Shown in pieces: positions 36,041 to 46,929 of a DNA stretch of 64,000 bases. Positions within the stretch are counted from its first letter, which is position 1. Every line of letters begins with the position of its first letter. Made by a program: the position numbers and the translations under genes. The notes under the pieces were generated by a model. The model saw nothing but the letters and a program-made list of their open reading frames with translations. It was not told where the DNA came from and did not search any database. Origin of the DNA: Gnetum montanum (Eukaryota > Streptophyta > Gnetopsida > Gnetales > Gnetaceae); the NCBI GenBank assembly GCA_015680685.1, contig MNCI01008925.1, forward strand, positions 488,547 to 552,546. Reading direction: 5' to 3'.

Positions 36041-36100
36041 CGCGATATTGCGTACGTGATGTATAATACGCGATATCACATCCCATCCAGCTATAAAAAG
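36041..36100 (+). promoter_or_regulatory. LTR-like internal promoter cassette upstream of ORFX, element A
   Basis: CGCGATATTGCG at 36041 and ACGCGATATCAC at 36068 are followed by CTATAAAAAG at 36091. The order and spacing match the U3 of A's own LTR (CGCGATATCG, GCGATATCAC, then TATAAATA). It lies about 480 bases before the ORFX start and could give ORFX its own transcript. Confidence 0.6.
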
Positions 36101-36271
36101 ATGACCCCCCATAACACTTAACATCATTTTCCACAATTCACGTGGGAGAGTTTTTTGAATTTTTTCTTTACGACTTGTGATTATGCTACCCTTGCTTTAA
36201 TACCTATATCTCGCTCACTCGTACTCTGATTTTAATTCCGTCTGAACCTACTTGAACCCGAAGTGTTCAGC

Positions 36272-36290
36272 TTAGTTGTGGGGGAGGGAC
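36272..36290 (+). other. Internal polypurine-tract-like site, element A
   Basis: CTTAGTTGTGGGGGAGGG matches the terminal tract TTTAGTCATGGGGGTA at 39519 and a third site at 34614. In element B the same three sites are at about 49271, 50840 and 54056. Confidence 0.5.
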
Positions 36291-36576
36291 ACACGCCAAA
36301 TAGCACATAACGTTTTTGGAATCTATCATCACCCAAAGGACATTATCAAGGGCAATTAGCTATAACATTAAGAACAATTGTGCCAAAAATAATTTCATCC
36401 CTAGGTACACCAGGAAACTAAAATTGGAAAACCACCTAAGTAACAGGACTCACTATCACAATCATTCAGGAAACATTACATGGGGATAGAATAAAATTAA
36501 ATTAATTAAGGAAAGCAGTAAGTTATAACCTAACTTTGGTAACAACCTTACTAACGCTTGACCCGTGTGATTGCAG

Positions 36577-39369
36577 ATGGCCCAGAAACGTAGACAATGG
36601 GAAGGTCCTGCTCAAGGTGGAAGTAAACAACCTAGGAGAGGTGAAGAACAAGTCCCTGCCAAAAAACATGTAGAGTAGGAGGAACAATCATTCAGCATTC
36701 ACCAAGAAGGCCCTACTACTGTACAGTCTGGGTAGGCAGAAGGAGGAGCTGCTGCTACACCTGGGATAGGGACAACATCTCACGTTGCCCCAAGATTGTG
36801 TTCAGGCTATCCACGAAAGGTCCACATTCACTGCAGTGATTGTGGAATTAAACTTTAAATCTTTTGCAGAGTTCACTCCTGAGGCTATTATGGATCACCT
36901 CACAGGCTCTCCCTTATGGTCTATCCTCTGTGAAAGTGGTGCCTCGTACCTAGGGGAAACATACCAATTCTGGCACAATAGAGAACAAGGCACCACTATT
37001 AACATTTGTGGTGTGACAGTTGATTTCTCTATGTAGGCCATTTTAGAAGTATTAAACCTTCCAAATACAGGGCCCAAGGTTGCTCATTTGTCTACCCATT
37101 TAGACCTCGATGTGCGATGAGTTTGGTTGGAAAGAGCATATGGCAGGGATAAGACATTTGGGGAATTGATGACGAAAGAGAGGATTTATTTCAAAATTGG
37201 AACATATCACCTCTTCCCCACGAAGGGCCTAAAAAGGATTTCAACATATGTAGCAAGAGGATGTGCAATGCTGATGGGAAAGGTTGATGCTAACCTACCT
37301 CATCTATACTATACGGAGATCCTAAGGCAGTTCAAGGAATGGAAGATCGGGAAGATGGCGTTGCCCTTCCCTTGCCTTATCAGGAGGTTGTGCCAACGTT
37401 CTGGTATCAGAGGATACACTAATGATGTCCTCCAAAAATCCTAGCATGGTTCATATGCTGAATTGTTAAAGTCACTAGCTGCAAGGAAAATCACTGGTGA
37501 GATGCTGGGACCAGAACAAGAAGAAGAACAGATGGCTGGACCAACTGCAACTCAACTTGCAGGACTCAGCCAACCTCCAAGTACGGGACCCAACCAACAA
37601 TAGGAAGTAGGGCCTAGCATAGGCCAAGATCAACCATTGCCACCACAAGACTACAGACCGTCAATGAGTAATCTCAAGGCCATCGCTGAGATGGTCAATT
37701 GGGGAAGTCATGATGATGCAAATCTCTTTTACATCATCGATGATGCCATACATCCCACAATTTCTTTGGATCGTACAAGGGGTGAAGTGTCGATCCACAC
37801 AGGAGGAGGGAAAAGTATTTGGTCACAACAGATCTCGGGAAATGCTACATCTTTCCAAGTACAATTACAAACTGGTGAAGGAGCCACAATGGTGGTCATG
37901 CAACACCAAGATGCAACGAGAGCCACAGAAGTGGTCATAGACCACATTAAAGAATCATTCAATGTACCTATTCTACCACTGGTAGATCTCACAGGAGCAC
38001 AGGATGCTCAAATTTTGGCCAAAACCTCAATGACTCCTACATAACATGAGGATGCACTTGATCGATTGCTATAAACAAGACAAGTAATGACATCTCTATT
38101 TGACATCCCTCAGGATGTTACAGTAATTCAATCAAATCTCATTTCCACTAAGGTAAAGTTGGTTTTGACAGAAGTGAGGGCTGAGCATGCTAAAGCAGAG
38201 GTGCAAAAATTACAAGAAAAGCTCGTGGCCCTACAAGCAGCATAGCGGGACCCTTTGCAATTTGTTCCCGCAAACCAACTGGATAATTTTAAAACTGAGC
38301 AACTAACTAAGCTACTAACAGAGAATAAAAAGATGGTAGGAGAAAAAGAGAAGGCTATTTGGGATGCTTCTGCAGCACAGGCACAAACTCATGTGTATAT
38401 CAAGGCACTCAAGGCCTTACAAGAGGAGAACAAGCAGCTTGTTGCTGACAACCTTCGGTTCACCTCTGTGGAGAAGCAAAAAAATGTTCTCGAGGAACAC
38501 TTTCATTAGTTGCGAGAACAATTCATCCGAGTTAACCAAGACATGAGCCGCTTAGCCAGGGAGAATTGAACCCTCTCAATGGAGGAGGTATGCACTATTT
38601 GTCAAAAGACAACTATCGAAATAAGCACGTGGAAAAATGAGGCTAAACAGCATGAAAAGCTAAAGGAGCACTTCCGAGACCAGGTGGGGATGTACAAACA
38701 AATCCTTCACATTGAGATCCATATGGCCAAGGCCCATATCAATGCTATCAGTGCTCAACACACTGACTGGTAGGCCATATTGGACACATACGCATTTGCC
38801 CACCAGGTGGAAGTTAAGAACTCAGACCTGTTGATTCAATATCTGACAGAATACATGGAGTTGGAAAACCTTCAGTATGTCAACCTTGCCATGTTAACAG
38901 TAGAGGCGCCTGAGGATAGAGCTCGAACAATAGGTAGCTACCACCTACATCGAATATGAAATAGAATTTGCAGAATGCAAGTAGATATTGCAAAAACTAG
39001 AGATTGCAAATTTTGAACTTGAGGTGGCGAAGGCAAGCTACCAAGGCCAAAAAGGTATCGCAATAGATTTGGCTCAACGGCTTGCGAATTTTCAAGAATA
39101 TAGAGACAAAGCTAGAGCCTACGAGGAGGAATGACAGGTATTTGCGGCCTAGTATGCCAAGGCAAATCAAATGTTTTCACAACTACCCTGCCCATGGGAG
39201 GTGCCAACTCCATCAAACATCGAAACATTAGCATGGATGGCACAAGATCCCCGAACCAAAGAGGAGAAACTTTAGGTCATACTCCAACGCCATCAAGTCC
39301 CAGGGCTTGGAGCACAAGACAAGGGGAAAGCACTTATGGAGGAGCCACCACCACCAGGAACTACATGAG
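36577..39369 (+). pseudogene. ORFX of element A: Transposase_32-like domain plus coiled coil
   Basis: ATG 36577 directly follows GATTGCAG. The N-terminus is basic (MAQKRRQWEGPAQGG, KQPRRG). After a one-base deletion near 36787 the domain runs through VELNFKSFAEFTPEAI, GVTVDFS, AILEVLNLPN, ISTYVARGCAMLMGKV and LPFPCLIRRLCQRSGI (to about 37410). This resembles the 'putative plant transposon protein' domain: FSPEAI...LLGLP, then an FPSLIT.LC...V motif. A Pro/Gln linker follows, then Glu/Lys/Gln-rich coiled coil (38150-38760) and a PPPPG tail. About ten stops. No transmembrane segment, so it is unlike Athila env-like ORFs. Role unknown. Confidence 0.7.
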
Positions 39370-39516
39370 TTCCACCAATTTTGTAGTTGTAGAATTTTCT
39401 TTGTGTTGTGTCTCAATTTTGTTTTCATTTCACATTGTGACATAAACCCATTCTCACCATTCAATAATCCCATACCTATCCACTATGTAATCACTATAAC
39501 TCGAGGACGAGTTTTC

Positions 39517-39533
39517 ATTTAGTCATGGGGGTA
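39517..39533 (+). other. Polypurine tract of element A
   Basis: CATTTAGTCATGGGGGTA ends at the 3' LTR start TGATAAG. A conserved lead-in (AGGACGAGTTTTCATT) precedes it here and, with changes, in B, C and F. Confidence 0.78.
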
Positions 39534-40328
39534 TGATAAGTCATCATTTAGTCAACTGCGATATTGTATACGTGATATCGCAGCCTGTCTTCTCATCTAT
39601 AAATAAGAGGTAGACAAATCAGTTAGGAAGGAAGTTAGTTTTTAGTTTAAGTGTTAAGTTTTTTAGTAGTTCTTTTTCTCAACCCTTTTCCTCCCAGTGT
39701 ATGCCCGCAATATGGTTATTGTAATTATACAGAACCTTTATTCGAGTGTGAAGGACTTGGACATGCACATGACCAAAAATAAAGATCAAGATTGCTTCAT
39801 CATTGCAACATTCACTTAGATTAATTAATTATTTAATTGTTATTTACTTCTTTCCTAGTTAATATCTTCTCACCCTAAACTCCTATTAGACGTGGAATGA
39901 GTACAACTTGATTACGAGCATTTAAGTGTGACTACTTGGTAACCCAATAGTGTACCTAGGATCTGCACTTGGTAATCCCAGTGGTAGTCATGCATGAAGT
40001 CCAAGATGTGTACGGATGATCAAGGAATGGATGCTCATCGCACTTAGGCTAGCTTAGATTCTCTCTCATCCTCTCTCTCCTAGTTTAGTTAATATTATTT
40101 TCCATCGTCCTCAGGAGTAGCATTAGCATAGAAACACATCATACACCTCACTCTAGACTAAACCATACGTGACAAAGTTAACACTAGTCCAGATGGGAAG
40201 ACAGCGAACTACGACCTAAGGCTAACTATCTAGATGCCACAACTTGTTCATCTGCAGAGTTCGACCAGATCGCACGTGTAACGCTCGTATTTGTATGGTT
40301 GAGTGTAGGGGTACCTCGCCACTCATCA
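39534..40328 (+). repeat. Element A 3' LTR
   Basis: 795 bp, TGATAAG...CTCATCA, followed by the target duplication ATATT. It carries the TATA box at 39598-39605 and degraded GATATC palindromes (TGCGATATTG, CGTGATATCGCA). Confidence 0.93.
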
Positions 40329-41580
40329 ATATTACACTTTTATAAGATATGTTTAAGTAAATTAGCTCATGGTGGCTTCTTTTTAATGAAAGATCTTGGG
40401 CTACCCATTCATCTAGATTATGCACCACTTTGAACAAATTTAGTATCACTGAAGTTTTTTATCTACATATACATGATAAATGGATTACATGGAAGGAGGT
40501 TTTATAGCCTTTATGATTTGAATAGCAAAAAAAAAAATGTTTTGAAAAATTATTATATGATCTTAAGAATTTATTTAAAGTTGACAATAGTTTATGTCAA
40601 GCTTCTTTAAACATTTTTTAGAAATATAGAAGATCTATTTTTTCTTTTAAGTCTGGAGGTATATATGAGATTATTATCAATAATGATTTTATTCATAAAA
40701 AATTTAATAAGACTTGAAAAATGCAATCATCACCACACTTTTGGATGAGGAAAATGGAAGATACTTGGAGAGTTCCTACATTTCTAAAAATTTGATTTTT
40801 TTAATGATGCCTTATTCATCAAGGTCTCCCTATCAACACTTCTCTTCAACATATGAGAAAATATTTTTCATTAATGTTATTTTTGTAGAGTTTAAGACTA
40901 TTTTCTTTAAGCATCTAGTTGCACAACATGCTTAGAAATGAATATATAGAATTTTTAATGACTTTCAACTAAGCATCAATGATGTCATTCTTGGTAATCA
41001 ACTTGCTTTGTTTACTTCTTTTCTTTGCATTTGGAAGTGTCTTTGGCCATTTATGCTTTATTCTATTTAGAAGCTTTGATGTGTAGTCATTTTATAGTAG
41101 CAAGAGTATAACTATGATCTTTCTTCGAGAGTTAAATATCATATTCTTAAAATGTTGTTTTTCAGTTACAACTCTAAGTAAAAAAAATATAGTGAAAGCA
41201 CTAAATAATTAATTTGTTTCAAGCACCGTTAATTTCTTTTTGTTTTGGAAGCTCTATTTGGGAAAGCTTTCAACTTTTATTGCTATTTGTTGATTATTTA
41301 TGATTGATGCTTTCTTTTGTCTTTAGAAATAGTGTTATCCTCTTTACAAGAAACTTTTTAGTAAGAAGTGAAGACCCATGAGGGAAATTCTAATTGATAC
41401 TTTTCCTATCCTAGAGGGAAAGTGTTGGCAAGAACTTAGGACCACTGCCAATGCTTGTTTCCATTCTTTTGTGATGAGAATCAAAAAAGTTGAGTTTAAC
41501 TTTTTGCTGATCTATGGCAACACCAAGGCCGAAACACCTCCAAATAAACTCAGTAATGTAAAAAGACAATGTAACTAGAT

Positions 41581-42289
41581 AAGGTTTGTAAATTCTTCAT
41601 TAATAGCCTAGTAAAAGCTTGAATGTAAATAATAGTCTTAAAAAGATTTGGCTTATTAACTTTGTTCTATGAACTAAATAAATCTTCTTGCTTTATTAGA
41701 GTTGCTTAGTCTATGCAATACTAAACTAAACCTAATCTATCTTAATCATTTCTTCATTTAATTCTTAAGTACAATTTAGCAAATCTATCACCAAATTTTC
41801 CTTAGACGAGACATTTTACAAGAAAACTTGAAATAATGGTTTTGAGAAGAAAAAGCAAAATTGCAATGCCTCTTAAGCGTAAAAATGAATCATCATTAAC
41901 ATGAGCAAATACTTTGTAATCTAAGCCATTTTGAATCAAGTAATGAAAACTGAAATTATTTAACCCTCAAATCTAAAGAGTAATCGAATAATTCTAGAAA
42001 TAATACTTTAGAAATTTGGAAGTTCAAACCACTAGCTAAACAACTTAATGAAGATAAAAAAATCACAGAACTCATGAGACAAAGATAAATAAGTCAAATT
42101 TGGAACTTAAGCCACCATTGTAATGCAAAAATCATTTACAATATTTCCCCTTGCCAAAAGTCTAGTTCCCTCTCCAAAAAAAAAGTGCTTTCAAACTATG
42201 TACCTTAGCTTTCTATAGACTTGAGCCAAGAGTTAGCTATAATAGTCTTACATTAATTAGCTAAAAACTACAAAAATAGTTTCTTACTG
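41581..42289. other. Unassigned AT-rich sequence
   Basis: Nothing is recognised here apart from short A- and T-runs. It lies between the LINE remnant and the decayed minus-strand gene. Confidence 0.5.
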
Positions 42290-45010
42290 GTTTCATCACA
42301 AGACTTTAATCCTTCAGGATATTAGGCTACATTTGCTCCTGCAAGTAACTGCTTACTGAATTCCAATTATTGATGAAGCTTACTGAACTCGAAAACAACT
42401 CTAAATAACTCATTCCATGAACTTTCAATTGGGTTCTTGATTTTAGCCACAATGTAGTGTTGACTCCGTGATGCCTGATTCTGTTATCACTTCAATTATT
42501 TCCTTCAACTTTCCTTCATATTCGCTGAACTTGATCATCTCATTTTTAAATGTTGCTTTAGACTTATGAGCTTCTCCTATAGTTTTAATGACTACCATCA
42601 TTATCCCATCTAATAATTCTATCTAGATTGGCAGTAACCTCTTTCACAGCTATGCTACACAATCTCCCAGATTTTTTCCTTTGGACAAAACTTGATCATA
42701 AGCTAGTCCTTGTGTTTTAACATAATTTATTCTATTCTACACTGATGTAAAATTGTCCTTCAACTCTTCAATTTCTAACATGAGATTTGTAAATTTTTTA
42801 TTTTGGAGGAAAGATAAATCAAGGACAGAGTTCAACTTTGCTTCATTGAGCTCTTGTTGTATCTTCTAGTTTAGCTCTTCTTTGTTCTTAATCTAATAGT
42901 CTTTGTCTTGAATGATTGATTCTTTGATTTCTTTCTCAATTTTGAGCTCTTCATTTGGTTGGATATTCTGGCATTTTCTTCTTTTAACTGATTTTTTTCC
43001 AGCTTTCTTTTTTCCAGAAAACTCTTTAACGCACAGATTTTTCTGCTTGTAACTTTTTCCATGTCTTTGATTAATGTAAACAAGGTATCAAAGAGCTCTT
43101 CTACTGAAATTGCTAAATCTTCCTCCCGAGTTTGTGGATCAATGTTCTTATATTGAAACAAGACACTAGATTCAGTTTCTTGTTGCATACGGTGCTTATG
43201 GCTTAACATAGTGTTCCCCTCTTTTGGCTTTACCTTAAAGGACATTGCTACCCTCTTCATAAGATGTCCTAATGGAAATTCTAGGGAACCTAAAATTTTA
43301 GAGGGCTCCCACATGACATTAACCTATGATGATGAGCCTATCTTTTTAATAATTGAAGTTGGAGGCTTCTTTTGCTAAGCTAAAGTTCAAAGTGCCAACA
43401 ACCTTGCCACCCTTACTTTCTAAACTTTTATATATATTCTAGATGATTGTAATTTATCTTTAGATATTCAATGCCTTTATAATAACTATCTATCTTCCAT
43501 GGGAAATAATTTTCTTCCATAATTTATATTTGAATATTAGAAAAAATTTGAGCTAGGACATTATCTTTGTTTGTAATCCATCTACATAATATGATGTTAG
43601 CCACATCACATAGATTGATTAACAATGGCAAAGATAAAATCCTCCTTAGCTTTTCTAATATTATGCTCTTTTTAGCTTCATTTACTGCAACATCACTCCT
43701 AAGGGTATATGCTACATCTGTTATGTCTTCTTGATGCACCCTTTTGAGCTTGATCAAGTTGAAATATCTAATTGGAAGAGTGGGAAAAAAGCAATTTTCC
43801 ATGTATCTCTTTGTCATACCCTTGATTTCCTTGCATTCTTGTACATCCAGAAGCCAAATTATAATGGAAAGACAGTTGAGTACTTCTAATCATGTCTTAA
43901 TGGGCTCTTCCCAATCTATCTCCCTACCTCCAATGCTACCAAATATAGGGAAATAAATTTGGGAAGCTTGGATGGCTCTTTTTCACATCCAGCTATCAAC
44001 AAAACTATGTAATTTGCATTTGGAAATGCCTCCCCATTGCACTTTTTCTTAATCATTTGCAAAACTTAGGGCTCAATGCACAGGGGTGAAATATTTAAAA
44101 GAAATTCATAGCCAAGAGGATAAACATAGTTCATAAGAAATTCTAGGACCTGGGAATCATAATGGTCTCATTGATAAATGATAAGATAAAAATCATAAAT
44201 TGGCTCCTTTGCCCTCAAAGCTCTTTGGTGTAAATATTTGGGCATTATGGGATGAACTCTCTCTAGGCTAGGTACCTCACTAAGTATAAAATCTAAAAGA
44301 AAAGAACTCATATTTAACTAAAAATCATCTTTATCAATCCTAGATAAGCTATATTGTAGAGCATTATTCACATACTAAATGGGATAGAAGGCCTTACCAT
44401 TTTCTATTACAGCAAGAATCTTTATCTGCTCTTCATCCACATTATTGATATTTTTCCTAGTGCACATATTAAGGGTGAAAATAAAAATCCTATGAGGGAA
44501 TTTGAGTCCATTAATACCTAGAATTGGATCTTTGTATTCAAAGAATTTTGCCAACTACACAACATTAAATTTAACTAGCTTGTCTATTTTGGACTCCAGC
44601 TAAATTTTGTCATCACATATAATTTATAATTTCATTCAATTCCAATATCTATGAAGTGTTCTAGGTTACTTCTAAATATGATCTTATCTTTCTCATAGGA
44701 TATTTCTACCAAAGCTAGATTGACAACATTCCTAATTATATAGCCCTAACTCCTTGTAGAATTGTCACCAATCCTCCATTAATTCAAAACTAGCAAGTCC
44801 ATATTCTTCTACATATTCATGATTAGCATCCCAAATGAAAATTTCATCTTCTTCATCCAATGTTTCTTCAATGAGAATATCTTCAACGTCTACCCATTAG
44901 TACTACTAATAGATATTTAGCTCATAATTCTGCAAATAAGTTGAAAACTCATATGTATCTACATCATGGTACTTCAATGGAGCTTCAGTTCTCTCTTTGA
45001 GCAACATGAT
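42290..45010 (-). pseudogene. Decayed gene of unknown family with coiled-coil C-terminus
   Basis: Reading leftward from about 45010 (MLLKERTEAPLKYHD), protein-like stretches follow each other in order: EEDEIFIWDANHEYVEEYG, GINGLKFPHRIFIFTLNMC, EVPSLERVHPIMPKYLHQRA, FLMNYVYPLGYEFLLNISP, then open pieces at 43524-43817 and 42871-43314. The last is Glu/Lys/Leu-rich (LKSFLEKRKLEKNQLKEENA) and looks like a coiled coil, continuing to about 42300. Frameshifts and stops are many. I do not recognise the family. The plan (globular part, then coiled coil) recalls ORFX but no shared motif was found. No flanking LTR was seen. Confidence 0.4.
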
Positions 45011-45787
45011 TCTGAAATTACAAAAGCTTCTCTATTTGCTCCTACTGCTTTCTATGCTATCAAATTACTCTTCTTTCTTTGCCTTTCTACCTTATTTTCC
45101 AATTAAGCTTGGTGATATACTCTAGATCCTTTGGTATTGATTAAGTGTGCTTAGCTTAGTTAATGTCACACCAGTAAAAATGAATGCACTTTCAAGGCTC
45201 CATCCATATTTTAAATCAAGCTCATTTGTACTTGAAATCACTCTTTTCCTTCTTCTTCTTCTTTTATAAAATACAGTGCTTACATTGTATATAGAATGTT
45301 TTCGTTATTAGATGAAAACTAGGTTTCATCTACTTGATAATGAGGTACCTATGAAAATTGGTATCTCGCTCGCTAACATAGTAGATGAAGTTGTAAAGAT
45401 AGAGATAAAACTCATCTAGATGCTAACATGGAGCACAATAAGCTTCAATTCATACTGCTTATGCAGCAGATGAAGTCTTTTCTTCTAGATGAAAAAAACA
45501 TAGATTCATTTAAACATTGAGTTGAATCTGTACTTTGCTTATGAGTGTTGTACTCCTTGGCTCGTTTCTCAAAATAGTTAGTTGCAATCAAAGCTTAGAT
45601 AAGCTAATGTGATAGATGAATGAAATTTCCTTTAGATGAAAATTCAACTTCAACTACTGGCTAACTTTGTACAATTTGATTTGATTCTTAATAATTGATC
45701 TCACAAAAGAAAAAGCTTTTAAATCTAGACTTATCAAATAAATTTCTTAATCTTACAAGATTTAAAAATGAAAATATCTAAAGCTTT
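45011..45787. other. Unassigned sequence before element C
   Basis: No gene is recognised. There are several imperfect repeats of a TAGATGAA motif near 45320-45650. GCTTT at 45783-45787 would be the left target duplication of element C; its partner lies outside the window. Confidence 0.45.
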
Positions 45788-45950
45788 TGATGAATCGCAT
45801 TGTTCATCTACTCCAACATCAGGTATCCGACATTAAGCCCTTAATGCGACATCGAACATCCGATGTCGGGGGTTATACTTTGGCCTCTAAATATAGTGCT
45901 TAGGCTCCCATTTTGGCATTAGTTTTTGGAGTCAATTTTCATTTTTCAGT
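45788..45950 (+). repeat. Element C 5' LTR, left part
   Basis: TGATGAATCGCATTGTTCATC matches the 3' LTR start at 63450. U3 has GACATC/GATGTC inverted motifs (45820-45870) before a mutated TATA (TCTAAATA, 45886-45893). The last five bases, TCAGT, are the target duplication made by B. Confidence 0.88.
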
Positions 45951-46801
45951 TGATGAATCGTAGTTTGCTAGGCCCTAATATCAAGTACACGATATTGGGT
46001 AGGCGATATCACAACCTAGATACGATATCATGATTCCAATGTTAGCCTATAAATATAGCACTCAGGCACACAGTGAGGGAGTCTTCAATCAAACTTTTAG
46101 CCAGTTTTTAGTTTTTAGTTCTTCTAGTCAATTTTACTGTTATTTCCAAGTGCATGCCTACAGTGTGATGCTTGTAACTGTACAGAACCTTTGTTCGAGT
46201 ATGACATACTTAGACACGCACATGATCAGCAATAAAGATCAAGATTACTCCATCATTGCAGCATTCACTTAGCTTTTAATTATTTTAATTGTTGATTATT
46301 TATTGTTGTTTTCTTAGTTAATATTTCTCTTATCATCATTTACTATTCCTATTGTTAACGTAGAATGAGTATGCCTTAATCATGAATATTTAAGTGTAAG
46401 CACATGGTAACCCAGTAGCGTATCGAGTAGTGCTTCGAGTGATGTGCGCTTGGTAATCCCAGAAGTAGTACACGAATTCCAAGATGCATACAGATGATTA
46501 GGGATGGATGCTCATCACACTTAGCCTAGCTTAGATCTTATTTCCTATTGCCCATTAGCTTAATTAAGTTATCTCTTATTGTCCTTAGGAGTAGCATAAT
46601 AGTAGGGACCACATCATACACCTCACTTTGGACTAAACCATACGTGACAAAGCAATTACTAGTCCAAGTGGGAAGACAGTGAATTGTGATCAACATATAA
46701 CTGTCTAGGTGCTACAACTAGTCCATCCGCAAAGTTTGACTGAATCACATGTACACACTCGTATTCATATGGTTGAGTGTAGGGGTACCTCGTGCTCATC
46801 A
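45951..46801 (+). repeat. Element B 5' LTR
   Basis: 851 bp, TGATGAATCG...CTCATCA. GATATC/GATATT motifs lie at about 45977-46029 before the TATA box at 46048-46055. The 3' copy is 15 bp longer because of extra GATAT repeats. Confidence 0.92.
46048..46055 (+). promoter_or_regulatory. TATA box of element B LTR
   Basis: TATAAATA stands about 100 bases into the LTR after the GATATC repeats. It is repeated in the 3' LTR at 54182-54189. Confidence 0.72.
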
Positions 46802-46802
46802 T

Positions 46803-46820
46803 TGGCACTGTTGTCAGGGA
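46803..46820 (+). other. Primer-binding site of element B (tRNA-Asp type)
   Basis: TGGCACTGTTGTCAGGGA lies one base after the LTR, the same Athila-type site as in A, C and F. Confidence 0.82.
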
Positions 46821-46929
46821 TGGTGCTAGTTATCTAGATTAGTTATATCATACAAGATTATTGTAATAGGGTATTAACAATATATCTTTCAAACAAAGAA
46901 ATTAAATTCAATTAAGTCACACATAATTC

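Larger units (their letters stand above)
31668..40328 (+). mobile_element. Element A: non-autonomous Athila-like retrotransposon (gag + ORFX, no pol)
   Basis: The 5' LTR is 31668-32517 and the 3' LTR 39534-40328, with a perfect target duplication ATATT at 31663-31667 and 40329-40333. The interior has a tRNA-Asp-type primer site, gag (32659-34644), a T-rich tract, a conserved untranslated block, an LTR-like promoter cassette (36041-36100), ORFX (36577 to about 39369) and a polypurine tract. No protease, RT, RNase H or integrase motif occurs in any frame. Its LTRs differ by about 6% by eye. Confidence 0.92.
31531..41580 (+). pseudogene. Second LINE ORF2 remnant, interrupted by element A
   Basis: The parts at 31531-31667 and 40334-41580 join across the A insertion. 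Fragments read SILKQI, then KICLSKLAHGGFFLMKDLGLP, which is like the conserved K....GG...DL.L block after the RT of plant L1 elements. Later LIHQGLPINTSL and LFTSFLCIWKCLW parallel LIHQGLPIGSRL and LFNIIFFIWKCHL in the LINE remnant at 540-1010. Frames shift often and no ends were found. Everything between 31668 and 40328 belongs to element A, not to the LINE. Confidence 0.45.

Noticed and set aside
36577-39369. ORFX as an env-like gene of Athila elements
   Set aside because: No signal peptide or transmembrane segment was seen; it has a Transposase_32-like and coiled-coil plan instead.
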